From contig NZ_CP067112.1 in NCBI RefSeq assembly GCF_016615815.1, positions 1,550,001-1,614,000 of the forward strand: a stretch of DNA of 64,000 nucleotides. Direction: 5' to 3'. The position numbers and the translations under genes are program-made. Within the stretch, counting starts at the first letter, position 1. Each line of letters starts with the position of its first letter. Of the stretch, positions 1 through 13,378 are shown piece by piece. This DNA comes from Luteimonas sp. MC1572 (GTDB lineage Bacteria > Pseudomonadota > Gammaproteobacteria > Xanthomonadales > Xanthomonadaceae). The notes beneath the pieces are model-generated. The model saw only the letters and a program-made list of their open reading frames with translations. It had not been told where the DNA came from and made no database searches.

Positions 1-120
1 GCCGGGCGGCGGCGCCTTCAGCAGTTCGATCACATCGGCCGTCTGCCGAGCGGTGAGCGGCAGCGGCGGGATGCCGAGCGCTGCGCGCTCGGCCACGTGG
101 TGGCGGTAGGCTTCCAACAT
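1..120 (-). CDS. acnB: Aconitate hydratase B, N-terminal fragment (runs off the left edge)
   Basis: Only the first 40 codons lie in the window; the gene reads leftwards from an ATG at 118-120 off the edge. The visible peptide opens MLEAYRHHVAERAALGIPPL, the characteristic beginning of the AcnB HEAT-like domain. AcnB isomerises citrate to isocitrate in the TCA cycle with a 4Fe-4S cluster; none of its catalytic residues are in view. A GGAG ribosome site at 132-135 supports this start. A second aconitase (acnA) lies about 900 bases away, so both paralogues are neighbours, separated by a toxin-antitoxin pair. Confidence 0.9.
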   Translation of the reverse strand, partial: MLEAYRHHVAERAALGIPPLPLTARQTADVIELLKAPPPG

Positions 121-170
121 GGTGCAGTGGTCTCCGTGGATGTTCGGGTGTGCGTGATACGGGCGAGGTG

Positions 171-575
171 CTATTCGGGCGTGGGCACGATCAGCTTCAG
201 GCCCTTGAAGTAGTCGCGATAGAAGCGGTCGTCACGTGTGATCAGGCCGTCGCACTGCAGCAGTGCGTGCGCGCCGATCAGGAAGTCGGGCACCGCGCGG
301 GCGGGGCCAACGCCGCGCTGGCGGTGGCGCCGCTGCATTTCGCCGGCACGCAGTGCCGACTTCGCCTCGAGCGCGCTGAAGCGGATGCCCACTTCCTCGA
401 GCACGGCCACGGCTTCGGAACCGTCCTTGAGCGCGCTGCAGACTTCGGCCAGGGCGACATCGCAGACCACCACCGTGCCGACGCCCAGACATTGGCGCAG
501 GCAGGCCTCGGTGGCGTCGGCCATGGGCCCGTCGGCCAGCAGGTCGACAAGGACGGAGGAATCGATCGCGATCAT
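171..575 (-). CDS. vapC: VapC-family PIN-domain ribonuclease toxin
   Basis: A 134-residue single PIN domain, the usual size for VapC toxins, which cut RNA using Mg2+ held by conserved acidic residues. The expected acids are visible: Asp5 in [13 protein letters not shown], Glu44 in LAEVCSAL, Asp97 in [11 protein letters not shown], and Asp115/Asp116 in TRDDRFY. The ATG overlaps the antitoxin stop codon by four bases (ATGA at 572-575), so the toxin is translationally coupled to its antitoxin. It sits between acnB and acnA. Its RNA target cannot be read from sequence. Confidence 0.9.
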   Translation of the reverse strand: MIAIDSSVLVDLLADGPMADATEACLRQCLGVGTVVVCDVALAEVCSALKDGSEAVAVLEEVGIRFSALEAKSALRAGEMQRRHRQRGVGPARAVPDFLIGAHALLQCDGLITRDDRFYRDYFKGLKLIVPTPE

Positions 576-829
576 GTGCCGGCGTCGGGATCGAGCGGAT
601 CGCCAGGGGCGCGGCCACGCAGGGCGCGCATGGCGTCATCGGTGGACGCGAAGCCGTCAAGTCTGAAGCGGCCCCGTGCGCGCGAGATCGCATCGTCCAC
701 GCTCTTGCGCAGGATGATGCGCCCGCCGTCCAGCTCGACCTTGAGGATGGTGCCCTTGGTCAGGCCGAGGGCATCGCGCACGGCTTTGGGCAGGGTGATC
801 TGCCCGCGTTCGGCGACGGTGGCTTCCAT
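572..829 (-). CDS. vapB: AbrB/MazE-type (VapB-like) antitoxin
   Basis: An 85-residue protein. Residues 1-45 form a swapped-hairpin AbrB DNA-binding fold ([18 protein letters not shown], then GRIILRK); residues 46-85 form an acidic tail that would wrap the toxin. Such antitoxins neutralise the partner toxin and repress their own promoter. The ATG at 827-829 is chosen because it follows a GGAG and starts exactly at the fold. An in-frame start further upstream would lie inside the -10 element of the promoter at 879-907. First gene of the two-gene operon with the PIN toxin. Confidence 0.88.
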   Translation of the reverse strand: MEATVAERGQITLPKAVRDALGLTKGTILKVELDGGRIILRKSVDDAISRARGRFRLDGFASTDDAMRALRGRAPGDPLDPDAGT

Positions 830-878
830 GGCGGTCACTCCAGCCTGGCGGAATCCAGGCGCAGGGGGGTATGCGCAC

Positions 879-907
879 ATTGTACGTACTTATGCCTGCA
901 TACTCAA
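879..907 (-). promoter_or_regulatory. Promoter of the toxin-antitoxin operon
   Basis: Read on the minus strand: -35 TTGAGT (902-907), a 17-base spacer, -10 TACAAT (879-884). This is close to the sigma-70 consensus at ideal spacing. Predicted transcription starts near 872, leaving a leader of about 40 bases before the antitoxin ATG. Confidence 0.65.
891..902. promoter_or_regulatory. Palindromic operator candidate in the TA promoter
   Basis: TATGC-CT-GCATA is a perfect 5-bp inverted repeat lying inside the spacer between the -35 and -10 elements. This is the expected place for an AbrB-type antitoxin, or its toxin complex, to repress its own operon. The role is inferred from position; the palindrome is visible directly. 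Confidence 0.5.
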
Positions 908-1033
908 AGCGTCATACTGGCGGCGGGCCGGCCCGCGCCGCACCAGGCACCGGTCACACCCGTGCCTTACGCGTGCCGCCGTAGACTGGTCCACAGACCA
1001 CTGCCCAGCCAATCCCCCACAAGGAGCCCCGCC

Positions 1034-3787
<2,754 letters not shown>

Positions 3788-3794
3788 CGCTGCC

Positions 3795-3818
3795 GGGCCG
3801 GGCATGCGTGCCCGGCCC
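3795..3818. terminator. Bidirectional hairpin between acnA and the lipoprotein gene
   Basis: Perfect 10-bp stem (3795-3804 with 3809-3818) and a TGCG loop, only 8 bases after the acnA stop and 8 before the end of the convergent gene. There is no long T-run, so it may stabilise 3' ends rather than terminate on its own. Confidence 0.6.
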
Positions 3819-3825
3819 CGGAAAC

Positions 3826-4290
3826 CTACCCTGCGACCGGCGACCAGTCGGCGCTGGTCATCCGCCACTCGCCATCGACCAGGCGCCAGCCGGTGTCCAC
3901 CTGCCACGCACGTGCGCTGTCCGGCAGCATCCTGGCGCTCGCGCGCCCGGTCAGCACCACGCTGAAGCGGATCTGCGCGTGGTCGTCCTGCACTGCAACG
4001 TCCAGCGGGCCCGTGGTCGCGCCCACGCCGTCGTGGCGCATCAGGTACAACGCCGCCATCCGCCGCGCACCGTCGCGGTCAAGGCCGTCGGGGCCGATGA
4101 AATCTTCGGCGAGGAACCCGCGCAGCCCGGCCGCGTCACGCGCTTCGACCGTCTGGAGCAGGCCATTGAAGGCCTCGCGCAGCGCCTGCTCGGGTGGTGT
4201 CCTGGCGCATGCGGAAACGGCCATCGCCAGCACCACCAGCATCGTCGCAAGCCACGGCGCGCACGGGCGCCGCTGTCGTCCAACGTGCAT
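3826..4290 (-). CDS. Putative NTF2-like lipoprotein
   Basis: 154 residues with a lipoprotein signal: a basic start, a hydrophobic stretch at residues 13-26 and the lipobox VSAC with Cys28. The rest (PEQALREAFNGLLQTVEARD, then a beta-rich C-terminus ending WRLVDGEWRMTSADW) looks like a small SnoaL/NTF2-like cone fold. Members of that fold bind small ligands or are non-catalytic. Convergent with acnA and divergent from rpfB. No specific function can be given; an extracytoplasmic lipid-anchored location is the firm part. Confidence 0.7.
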   Translation of the reverse strand: MHVGRQRRPCAPWLATMLVVLAMAVSACARTPPEQALREAFNGLLQTVEARDAAGLRGFLAEDFIGPDGLDRDGARRMAALYLMRHDGVGATTGPLDVAVQDDHAQIRFSVVLTGRASARMLPDSARAWQVDTGWRLVDGEWRMTSADWSPVAG

Positions 4291-4434
4291 CGCAAGCTCC
4301 TGTCCAGCGCGTCGCCGCGATCGCGCGCATCATAGCTGCACTGCGCCTTGCCCGGCACGCAAACGCTATGCTCCAATCGGAGCAGGCATGCTGCGGCATC
4401 GCGCGTGCCGACACTGCAATCAGGAGGGGAATGC

Positions 4435-6108
4435 ATGAGTAGCACCGAGCGTCCGTGGCTGGCGAACTACCCCGCGGGCATCCCCGCCGAGATCGATCCC
4501 GAGGAGTTCCCGTCGATCCACGCGGTGCTCGAAGGCGCCATCGCCAAGTACCGCGACCAGGCCGCGTTCTCCTGCATGGGCGTTTCGATCACCTACGGCG
4601 AGCTCGATGAACTCAGCACCCGGTTCGCGGCCTATCTGCTCTGCGAGCTGAAGCTCAAGAAAGGCGACCGCATCGCGATCATGATGCCGAACTGCCTGCA
4701 GTACCCGATCGCGACGTTCGGCGCACTGCGCGCGGGGCTGACCGTGGTCAACACCAACCCGCTGTACACCGCGCGCGAACTGCGCCACCAGCTGGTCGAC
4801 TCGGGAGCGAAGGCAATCCTGGTAATGGACAACTTCGGCCAGGTGGTCGAGAAGGTCCTTCCCGACACCGCCGTGGAGCATGTGATCACCACCGGCCTCG
4901 GCGACATGCTGGGCTTCCCCAAGGGCGCTATCGTCAACTTCGTCGTCAAGTACGTGAAGAAGATGGTGCCGGACTACAACATCGGTGGCGCAACGCGCTT
5001 CCGCGACGTGCTCAAGGCGGGCGCGCGCCACGCAATGCCGACGGTGGACATCGCGCCCGCGGACATCGCCTTCCTGCAGTACACCGGCGGCACCACGGGC
5101 GTTGCCAAGGGCGCCATGCTCACCCATCGCAACCTGGTCGCCAACATGCAGCAGGCGTCGGCGTGGGTGGGTCAGCAGGCGCAGCCCGGCAAGGAAGTGA
5201 TGATCACCGCGCTGCCGCTGTACCACATCTTCGCGCTCACCGCGAACGGACTGGTCTTCATGAAGTTCGGCGCCAAGAACATCCTGATCACCAATCCGCG
5301 CGACATGCCCGGCTTCGTCAAGGAGCTCAAGCGCGAGCCGTTCACTGCGATCACCGGCGTCAACACGCTGTTCAACGGCCTGCTCAACACGCCCGGGTTC
5401 GAGGACGTCGACTTCTCCCAGCTGCGCCTGACGCTGGGCGGTGGCATGGCGGTGCAGCGCTCGGTCGCCGAACGCTGGAAGAAGGTCACTGGCGTCACCC
5501 TGGTCGAAGCCTACGGGCTCACCGAGACTTCTCCCGCGGCCTGCATCAACCCGATGGACCTGGCCGACTACAACGGTTCGATCGGCCTGCCGGTGCCGTC
5601 CACCGATGCCTGCATCAAGGACGAGGAAGGCCGCATGCTTCCTCCGGGCGAAGTGGGCGAACTCTGCATCAAGGGGCCGCAGGTCATGGCCGGCTACTGG
5701 CACCGCCCGGAGGACACCGCCGAAGCGATCGACGCCGATGGCTGGCTGCACACCGGCGACATGGCGCGCATGGAAGCGTCCGGGTTCTTCTACATCGTCG
5801 ACCGCAAGAAGGACATGATCCTGGTGTCCGGCTTCAACGTGTACCCCAACGAGATCGAGGACGTGATCGCGATGATGCCGGGTGTGCTCGAGGTCGCCGC
5901 GGTCGGGGTGGCGGACGAGAAGTCCGGCGAGGCGGTCAAGGTTGTCATCGTCAAGAAGGATCCGTCGCTCACGGTCGAACAGGTCAAGGCCCATGCCCGC
6001 GCCGAGCTCACGGGCTACAAGCAGCCGCGTTACGTGGAGTTCCGTGACGAACTGCCCAAGACCAATGTCGGCAAGATCCTGCGGCGCGAACTACGCGACG
6101 AGGCCTAG
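4435..6108 (+). CDS. rpfB: Long-chain fatty acyl-CoA ligase RpfB
   Basis: 557 residues, an AMP-forming acyl-CoA synthetase of the FadD type. The P-loop signature [18 protein letters not shown] begins near residue 216; [10 protein letters not shown] and the [22 protein letters not shown] motif follow, and [10 protein letters not shown] ends the C-terminal lid. It activates fatty acids for beta-oxidation. In xanthomonads RpfB also turns over DSF-family signals and the free acids released by RpfF. The ATG at 4435 follows AGGAGGGG. Immediately upstream of rpfF with a 184-base gap, so the two may be co-transcribed or rpfF may have its own promoter. Confidence 0.93.
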   Translation: MSSTERPWLANYPAGIPAEIDPEEFPSIHAVLEGAIAKYRDQAAFSCMGVSITYGELDELSTRFAAYLLCELKLKKGDRIAIMMPNCLQYPIATFGALRAGLTVVNTNPLYTARELRHQLVDSGAKAILVMDNFGQVVEKVLPDTAVEHVITTGLGDMLGFPKGAIVNFVVKYVKKMVPDYNIGGATRFRDVLKAGARHAMPTVDIAPADIAFLQYTGGTTGVAKGAMLTHRNLVANMQQASAWVGQQAQPGKEVMITALPLYHIFALTANGLVFMKFGAKNILITNPRDMPGFVKELKREPFTAITGVNTLFNGLLNTPGFEDVDFSQLRLTLGGGMAVQRSVAERWKKVTGVTLVEAYGLTETSPAACINPMDLADYNGSIGLPVPSTDACIKDEEGRMLPPGEVGELCIKGPQVMAGYWHRPEDTAEAIDADGWLHTGDMARMEASGFFYIVDRKKDMILVSGFNVYPNEIEDVIAMMPGVLEVAAVGVADEKSGEAVKVVIVKKDPSLTVEQVKAHARAELTGYKQPRYVEFRDELPKTNVGKILRRELRDEA

Positions 6109-6122
6109 TCCAATAATGTGAC

Positions 6123-6143
6123 GGGCGTCACGCAGTGACGCCC
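6123..6143 (+). terminator. Hairpin after rpfB
   Basis: Perfect 9-bp stem GGGCGTCAC with GTGACGCCC around a GCA loop, 14 bases after the rpfB stop. No U-tract follows, so it is either an attenuator between rpfB and rpfF or an RNA-stability element. The remainder of the rpfB-rpfF gap (to 6292) holds a weak promoter candidate. Confidence 0.5.
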
Positions 6144-6180
6144 CGGGGCGTCCCCTGCCCCTGCCAGTCATGCCTGCCGC

Positions 6181-6209
6181 TTGCCGGCGGGCCATAAACG
6201 GCGCATAGA
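6181..6209 (+). promoter_or_regulatory. Weak promoter candidate for rpfF
   Basis: -35 TTGCCG (6181-6186), 17-base spacer, -10-like CATAGA (6204-6209). It would start transcription about 77 bases before the rpfF ATG. The -10 matches the consensus poorly, so this is tentative. Confidence 0.3.
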
Positions 6210-6292
6210 GTGCCGGCGGGCATTTGAAAACATCCCAGGGCTCCGCCGGTAGGCCCGGCCGGGGGCGCTCTGGCGTACAGGGGGACCTCCAC

Positions 6293-7210
6293 ATGACCAA
6301 CGTAGAACTGTTGCACGGCAACGCCGCCACCGACCTCACCACCCTTCGCATCCAGCACGACCGCTCGAACGACTCGCACTGGTGCTTCATGCACGCCCAG
6401 CAGGCGTTCTCGGATCCAACCTACCGCGCCTGCTTCTCGCCGCGCCTGCTGCGCGAGCTGCGCCTGTTCGCCCGCGAGGCGATTGACGGGATCTCGGCCA
6501 CCGCAGAAGCTGCCGGAACGGGTGTCGCCCTGTCGCACATCGTGCTGGGCTCCGACACCCATGTCTTCAACCTCGGCGGCGACCTCGCGCTGTTCGCGCA
6601 GCTGATCCGCGCCCGCGACCGTGACGGGCTGATGCGCTACGCCAGCGAGTGCGTGGACAACATCCACCTCCTGCATTCGCGTCTGCACCCCAGCGCGCAC
6701 ACCATCGCGCTGGTAGAAGGCGACGCGTTGGGCGGCGGGTTCGAACTCGCGCTGGCCTGCCAGACCATCGTGGCCGAGAGCGGCGTGCAGATGGGCTTCC
6801 CGGAGGTGCTGTTCGGGCTGTTCCCCGGCATGGGCGCCTATTCCCTGCTCGCGCGCCGTGTTTCGCCGAAGCTTGCCGAAGAAATGATGCTCAACGGCGT
6901 CATGTACTCGAGCGACGACCTGCACCGCATGGGCGTGGTGGACGTCCTCGTGCCGAAGGGTGAAGGCGTGCGTGCTGTGCATGAAGTCATCCGCCAGAAC
7001 CGTCGCATCGCCGCCGCGCGCCTGGCGCTGCATCGCGTGCGCGAAGTCGTGAATCCCGTCAGCCACCAGGAGCTGATGGACATCACCCGCATCTGGGTGG
7101 ACACCGCGCTGCAGCTCGGTGACAAGCAGCTGCGCATCATGGAGCGGCTGGTGCGTGCGCAACTGCGTCGCCCCGAACCCGAAGCAGACGTGGAAGCCGC
7201 CGCCCGCTGA
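6293..7210 (+). CDS. rpfF: DSF synthase RpfF (enoyl-CoA hydratase/crotonase family)
   Basis: 305 residues. RpfF dehydrates 3-hydroxyacyl-ACP and hydrolyses the thioester to give cis-2-enoic acid signals such as DSF. The crotonase core contains GDALGGGFE and MGFPEVLFGLFPGMGAYS. The two catalytic glutamates are Glu151 and Glu171, spaced 20 residues apart as in Xanthomonas RpfF (Glu141/Glu161). The ATG at 6293 is chosen because family similarity begins there; an in-frame start at 6224 adds low-complexity sequence. Its 3' end is 14 bases from the convergent rpfC stop. Confidence 0.96.
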   Translation: MTNVELLHGNAATDLTTLRIQHDRSNDSHWCFMHAQQAFSDPTYRACFSPRLLRELRLFAREAIDGISATAEAAGTGVALSHIVLGSDTHVFNLGGDLALFAQLIRARDRDGLMRYASECVDNIHLLHSRLHPSAHTIALVEGDALGGGFELALACQTIVAESGVQMGFPEVLFGLFPGMGAYSLLARRVSPKLAEEMMLNGVMYSSDDLHRMGVVDVLVPKGEGVRAVHEVIRQNRRIAAARLALHRVREVVNPVSHQELMDITRIWVDTALQLGDKQLRIMERLVRAQLRRPEPEADVEAAAR

Positions 7211-7224
7211 GTCAAGGACCGGGA

Positions 7225-9372
7225 TCAGGCACTCTCGGGGCCGGCGCCTGCGTCGGCCCGCGAGAGGTCCCCGCGATCACGCAGCGCCGTCACCGCCTGC
7301 TCCAGCTGCTGACGCACCATCCGCACGATGCCGGTCCATTCGCGCAACAGCCGGTCGGCGGACATGCGCATTCCCTCTGAAGCCGTGTCGGCCAGTCGCA
7401 CCGCGCCCATGTTGCCGGCCGCGCCCTTGAGCGCGTGGCAGGCATCGCGGAATTCGTCCCAGTTGCCTGCCGCACCGGCCACGTCGAGATCGGCGACGCA
7501 CTTTCGCGCGTCTCGCGTGCACTCGACGAGGAAGCGCTGCACGAACACTTCGCCCAGGCCCATCTCGCGCAGCTCGTCGAGGATGTGCTGCGAGATCACG
7601 CTCTTGTCCATCGCGGCTTGCGCGGACGCATTGGTTGGTTGCGCCACGGGTGCATCGCCCGGGGCGGCGCCATCGGCAATCGCGGCCAGCCGCTCGAGCA
7701 GACGCTCCACCATCACCGGCTTGGTCATGAACGCATACGCGCCGGCGCGCTCGCACGCTTCGCGCGCCTCCGCGGTCGCGTCGGCAGTCAGCACGATGAA
7801 GGGTGTCCGCTTGCGACCTGCCTCCATGAAACGGGCCTGCTTGAGGACCTCCAGGCCGCTCGCGCCGGGCATGTGCAGGTCGATGATGACCACGTCGAAT
7901 GCCTGCGACTCCAGCGCGACGAGCACGTCGTCACCGTCATCGACCATCTGCGGGCGATGCCCGGCCTTCTCGAGCAGGCGACGCATCACCATCAGGTTCG
8001 CCCCCTGGTCGTCGGCCACCAGGATGCGCATCGGGCGCACGCGCGCACGGTGGCGCACGAACGGGTCGTCGAAGGCGATGACGTTGTCGAGGTTCGCCGT
8101 CGAGTCGTCGTGGACCACCGTCGCGAACGGCAGCTCCGCCCAGAAATGCGAGCCGACGCCCGCCTCGCTCTCGACGCCGATGGTGCCGCCCATCTGTTCG
8201 GTCAGCGCCTTGGCGATCGTGGTGCCCAGGCCGGTACCGCCATGGCGCCGCGCCAAGCCGGTGTCGACCTGTTCGAACGCGTCGAAGATCTTCGCGATGG
8301 ATCCGGCCGGGATGCCGATGCCCGTGTCGCGGACGGAGAACCGCAGTTGGACGCTGTCCGCGCCTGCCGACGTCATCGCCACCTGCAGCGCGACACGCCC
8401 CGAGTCCGTGAACTTGATCGCGTTGGAAAGCAGGTTCACCAGGATCTGGCGGAGGTGGTTGGAATCGCCGTGCAGGATCTTGGGGATCTCCGCGGCGATA
8501 TCCATGTCGAACGCCAGGCCCTTGGCCTGCGCACTCGGCTCCAGCATGACCTGCACGCCCTTGACCAGCTCGCGCAGGGCGAAATCGACATCGGTATGGT
8601 CGAATTTGCCGGCCTCGATGCGCGAGATGTCGAGCACCTCGTCGACCAGCGCCTGCAAGGCACGCGCCGACGTGCGGATCACCTCGGCGGTGTCGCGCTG
8701 CTCAGCGGTGAGCGGCGTCGCCGACAGCAGCTCGGACATGCCGACGATGCCGTTGAGGGGCGTGCGGAACTCGTGGCTCATGTTGGCCAGGAAGCGGCTC
8801 TTCGCTTCGTTGGCGGCCTTGGCGGCCTCGGTGGCCTTCACCAGGGCGTTCAGCAGCGAACTCAGGTAGAGCGGCACCGCGACCAGGCCGGCGAGCAGGC
8901 CCCAGCCCAGGGGAGCATTGTCTTGCCAGTACGGTGTCGCCAGCAGCGCCGCGCCGAACGACACGACGGCGAACCCGATCGCCGCATACAGCCAACGCGA
9001 GCCATAGCGCAGTCCGTTGCCGACGGTGACCCACATGATCACCACGTACAGCCACGCGAGCAGGTCGCCCAGCAGGTACATGCCGATGCCCATCAGGCTG
9101 TAGTCGGCAACCATGCCGAGCACGCGGCGCGGCGCGGAAATGCCGGGCCGCGCCAATAGCCAGCCCAGGACGGCGAGCGCGACCACGAACTCCACGGCCA
9201 GCAGCTGCTGCGAGAGCAGCAGTGCCTGTGCGACATCAGGGCGACCGCTGACCACCAGCTGCAGGTAGGCCTCCACCACCACCAGCATCAGCAGCCGGAC
9301 GATCGCCTGCGCGTGTTCGCTGTCGGGGCGGTTTGCCAGGCGCTGCCTGGCCCAGTGCAGGGCGCGTGTCAT
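7225..9372 (-). CDS. rpfC: DSF sensor hybrid histidine kinase RpfC
   Basis: 715 residues, the receptor of the DSF system and, in Xanthomonas, also a post-translational inhibitor of RpfF. Order: short cytoplasmic N-terminus; a multi-pass membrane input region (about 22-175); HisKA with His200 ([13 protein letters not shown]); HATPase with DTGIGIP and GGTGLG; receiver with Asp498 ([13 protein letters not shown]); Hpt with His646 ([15 protein letters not shown]). All three phosphorelay residues are intact. The ATG at 9372 matches the family N-terminus and lies 5 bases after rpfG, so the two form one operon. No rpfH gene lies between them, unlike in X. campestris. Confidence 0.95.
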   Translation of the reverse strand: MTRALHWARQRLANRPDSEHAQAIVRLLMLVVVEAYLQLVVSGRPDVAQALLLSQQLLAVEFVVALAVLGWLLARPGISAPRRVLGMVADYSLMGIGMYLLGDLLAWLYVVIMWVTVGNGLRYGSRWLYAAIGFAVVSFGAALLATPYWQDNAPLGWGLLAGLVAVPLYLSSLLNALVKATEAAKAANEAKSRFLANMSHEFRTPLNGIVGMSELLSATPLTAEQRDTAEVIRTSARALQALVDEVLDISRIEAGKFDHTDVDFALRELVKGVQVMLEPSAQAKGLAFDMDIAAEIPKILHGDSNHLRQILVNLLSNAIKFTDSGRVALQVAMTSAGADSVQLRFSVRDTGIGIPAGSIAKIFDAFEQVDTGLARRHGGTGLGTTIAKALTEQMGGTIGVESEAGVGSHFWAELPFATVVHDDSTANLDNVIAFDDPFVRHRARVRPMRILVADDQGANLMVMRRLLEKAGHRPQMVDDGDDVLVALESQAFDVVIIDLHMPGASGLEVLKQARFMEAGRKRTPFIVLTADATAEAREACERAGAYAFMTKPVMVERLLERLAAIADGAAPGDAPVAQPTNASAQAAMDKSVISQHILDELREMGLGEVFVQRFLVECTRDARKCVADLDVAGAAGNWDEFRDACHALKGAAGNMGAVRLADTASEGMRMSADRLLREWTGIVRMVRQQLEQAVTALRDRGDLSRADAGAGPESA

Positions 9373-9377
9373 GTGCG

Positions 9378-10475
9378 TCAGTCCGCGGCGATCAGCGCTG
9401 GCGCAGGCGCGTAGCGCGCGCATGCTTCCTCGATGCGGCCACGGTTGCGCACCAGCGCGTCGACGCAGCGCGGATCGAACAGCGTCCCACTGTGCCCGCT
9501 GATGAACTCGAAGGCCTCGTCGATCGTCCACGCACGCTTGTACGGCCGCTTCGACACCAGCGCATCGAACACGTCCGCCACCGCCACGACGCGCGCCTCC
9601 ACCGGGATCTGCTCGCCGACCAGGCCACCCGGATAGCCACTGCCGTCATAGCGCTCCTGGTGCCGCAGCGCGATGGTCGCACCGGCCTGGATGAAGCGGT
9701 TCTGGCTGTCCTTCAGCAGTTCGTGCCCGATCTCCGGATGCCTGCGCATCAGCGCGGTCTCTTCCGCGGTCAGCGGGCCCGGTTTCATCAGGATCGCATC
9801 GGGAATCGCGATCTTGCCGATGTCATGGAGCGGCGCGGCGAGTTCGATCACCCGTACCTCCTCCTCCATCATGCCCATGCCGTCGGCGACGATCGCGGCC
9901 ACGGCCGCCAGGCGCTCGAGGTTGGCGCTGGTGCCGGCATCGCGATACGCGATGGCACGCGCCAGCCGGGTCAGCGTCTCGCGCTCACGCTCTTCGACTT
10001 CGTGCATGCTCGACAACAGCCGCTGCTCGAGCGACAGCGCGCGCTGCTTGACAGATTCCGCCTGCTGGCGGAGCTGCAGCAGGTTGCGGCAACGGGCGCG
10101 CAGTTCGCGGGGGCGCACCGGCTTGACCAGGAAGTCGATCACGCCGGAGTCGAGCGCGGCCTGCCGGATGGGCTCGTCGCCGACCACGGTGACCAGCACG
10201 ATCGGCACGTCGCGATGCAGCAGCGGGCGGCGGAAGCGGCGCGCGAACTCGAGGCCGTCCATCACCGGCATGCGGTAATCGAGCAGCAGCAGGTCCGGGC
10301 GATTGTCCTCGCACCAGCGCAGCGCCACTTGCGGATCGCCGAAGTCCAGCACCTCGAGCTCCGGGCTGATGTCCTCGAGGATGTGCCGCAGCATGGTGCG
10401 TGCGGATGTCTGGTCGTCGACGATGACGATATTCAAATGCGCTGGCTCCCTGACGCTCCCCGATGGTCCGTACAC
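9378..10475 (-). CDS. rpfG: Response regulator with HD-GYP domain, RpfG
   Basis: 365 residues from the GTG at 10475. Receiver domain with phospho-acceptor Asp66 ([13 protein letters not shown]), a helical linker, then an HD-GYP domain: His217-Asp218 ([12 protein letters not shown]), [15 protein letters not shown] and [11 protein letters not shown]. RpfG is activated by RpfC and hydrolyses cyclic di-GMP. Oddity: the family motif HHExxDGxGYP reads [11 protein letters not shown], with Gln273 replacing the second metal-binding His (codon CAG at 9657-9659). An alternative TTG start at 10436, just before LNIVIVDDQ and preceded by AGGGAG at 10446-10451, has the better ribosome site and would give 352 residues. 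Operon with rpfC. Confidence 0.93.
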   Translation of the reverse strand: MYGPSGSVREPAHLNIVIVDDQTSARTMLRHILEDISPELEVLDFGDPQVALRWCEDNRPDLLLLDYRMPVMDGLEFARRFRRPLLHRDVPIVLVTVVGDEPIRQAALDSGVIDFLVKPVRPRELRARCRNLLQLRQQAESVKQRALSLEQRLLSSMHEVEERERETLTRLARAIAYRDAGTSANLERLAAVAAIVADGMGMMEEEVRVIELAAPLHDIGKIAIPDAILMKPGPLTAEETALMRRHPEIGHELLKDSQNRFIQAGATIALRHQERYDGSGYPGGLVGEQIPVEARVVAVADVFDALVSKRPYKRAWTIDEAFEFISGHSGTLFDPRCVDALVRNRGRIEEACARYAPAPALIAAD

Positions 10476-10584
10476 TGGCCTCGCGGTCTCCCGGAGACAA
10501 GCAATTCCTGTGCCTTTGCTGCACCCCCGGCAACAGGACCGTCTACCCGAGCATACGTCAGTTGACGCTGGCAGCGGTCAAACG

Positions 10585-10597
10585 GTGACGCTGGGCG

Positions 10598-10601
<4 letters not shown>
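10585..10601. repeat. Inverted repeat at the lysS 3' end
   Basis: GTGACGC-TGG-GCGTCAC, a perfect 7-bp stem overlapping the lysS stop codon and lying upstream of rpfG. Its arms repeat the core of the hairpin after rpfB (GCGTCAC/GTGACGC). It may be a terminator for lysS or an RNA-processing site. Confidence 0.4.
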
Positions 10602-12124
<1,523 letters not shown>

Positions 12125-12173
12125 GGCGTTCTTTGCTGGAGGGGGCATTGTGTGCCCCGGATGGATGGCGCGA

Positions 12174-13302
12174 TCAGGCGGCGTCGGTGCGCTTGGAGCC
12201 GGCTTCGAGGCCGGTCTTCAGGCTGGCCTCGATGAACTCGTCGAGGTCGCCGTCCAGCACGTTCTGGGTGTCGGAGCGCTCGATGCCGGTGCGCAGGTCC
12301 TTGATGCGGCTCTGGTCGAGCACGTAGTTGCGGATCTGGCTGCCCCAGCCGATGTCGGACTTGGTGGCTTCCAGCGCATCCTTCTCGACGTTGCGCTTCT
12401 GCACCTCGAGTTCGTACAGCTTGGCGGCGAGCATCTTCATCGCGGTGTCGCGGTTCTGGTGCTGGCTGCGCCCGGTCTGGCAGGCGACCACGGTGTTGGT
12501 CGGGATGTGCGTGATGCGCACCGCCGACTCGGTCTTGTTCACGTGCTGGCCGCCAGCGCCTGACGAGCGGTACACGTCGGTGCGCAGGTCGGCCGGGTTG
12601 ATCTGGATGTCGATGTCGTCGTCGACTTCCGGCGACACGAACACCGACGTGAAGCTGGTGTGGCGCCGGTTGTCGGAGTCGAACGGCGACTTGCGCACCA
12701 GGCGGTGCACGCCGATCTCCGTCTTCAGCCAGCCGTAGGCGTATTCGCCCTCCACGCGGAACGTGGCCGACTTCACGCCGGCGACGTCGCCGCCGCTGAC
12801 TTCCATGAGCTCGGTCTTCCAGCCGCGCTGCTCGCACCAGCGCAGGTACATGCGCAACAGGATCTCGGCCCAGTCCTGGGCTTCGGTGCCACCGGCACCG
12901 GCCTGGATGTCGACGAACGCGTTGGCCGAGTCCATCTGTCCGGAGAACATGCGCTGGAACTCGAGCTTCTCGACCTGCCCGGCCAGGCGCTCGACGTCGA
13001 CCACCACCGCGTCCGCGGTGTCGTCGTCGTTCTCGTCTTCGGCCAGGTCGAGCAGCTCGGCGGCACCGACCAGTCCGTCGGTCATGTCGCGGATGCCATT
13101 GACGGTCTTGTCCAGCAGCGAGCGCTCGCGCCCCAGCGCCTGCGCGCGGGCGGCGTCGTTCCAGACGTCGGGATTCTCGAGTTCGCGCTCTACCTCTTCG
13201 AGGCGTTCGCGCTTGGCATCGTAGTCAAAGAAACCCCCTGAGCGAATCCAGCCGGCCCTTGAGGTCGGCGATGCGCTGGCGGACGGGATTGAGCTCGATC
13301 AT
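12174..13302 (-). CDS. prfB: Peptide chain release factor 2, made by programmed +1 frameshift
   Basis: Two overlapping frames make one RF2 of about 375 residues. The first 25 codons (13302 to 13228, [20 protein letters not shown]...) end at an in-frame TGA (13227-13225). A +1 shift on CTT-TGA-C then continues from GAC to 12174. RF2 reads UGA and UAA stop codons and triggers peptide release. The stop-recognition motif SPF ([12 protein letters not shown]) and catalytic GGQ ([13 protein letters not shown]) are present. The shift autoregulates RF2: low RF2 slows termination at the UGA and favours the shift. This is normal for the family, not a sequencing error. Confidence 0.95.
13224..13239 (-). 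promoter_or_regulatory. RF2 +1 programmed frameshift site
   Basis: On the minus strand AGGGGG (13234-13239) acts as an internal Shine-Dalgarno, followed by TTT, then CTT-TGA-C. This is the canonical prfB recoding signal with the expected 3-base gap between the Shine-Dalgarno-like element and the slippery CTT. Confidence 0.95.
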
Positions 13303-13354
13303 GGCGGCAGGATGAAGGTTCAGGTGGCCGCACATTCTAGCTGGAACGACCGCT

Positions 13355-13371
13355 GCGGCCGACCCGGCCGC
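13355..13371 (-). terminator. Hairpin between rpfD and prfB
   Basis: GCGGCCG-ACC-CGGCCGC, a perfect 7-bp stem 7 bases after the rpfD stop on the minus strand. There is no clear T-tract. It may separate rpfD from the prfB-lysS transcript. Confidence 0.4.
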
Positions 13372-13378
13372 CGGCAGC

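Noticed and set aside
962-1033. Upstream extension of acnA by 24 residues
   Set aside because: No similarity to aconitase N-termini and a good AAGGAG ribosome site precedes the ATG at 1034.
13225-13227. In-frame stop in prfB read as a disrupting mutation
   Set aside because: It is the conserved TGA of the programmed frameshift, with the Shine-Dalgarno-like element in place.
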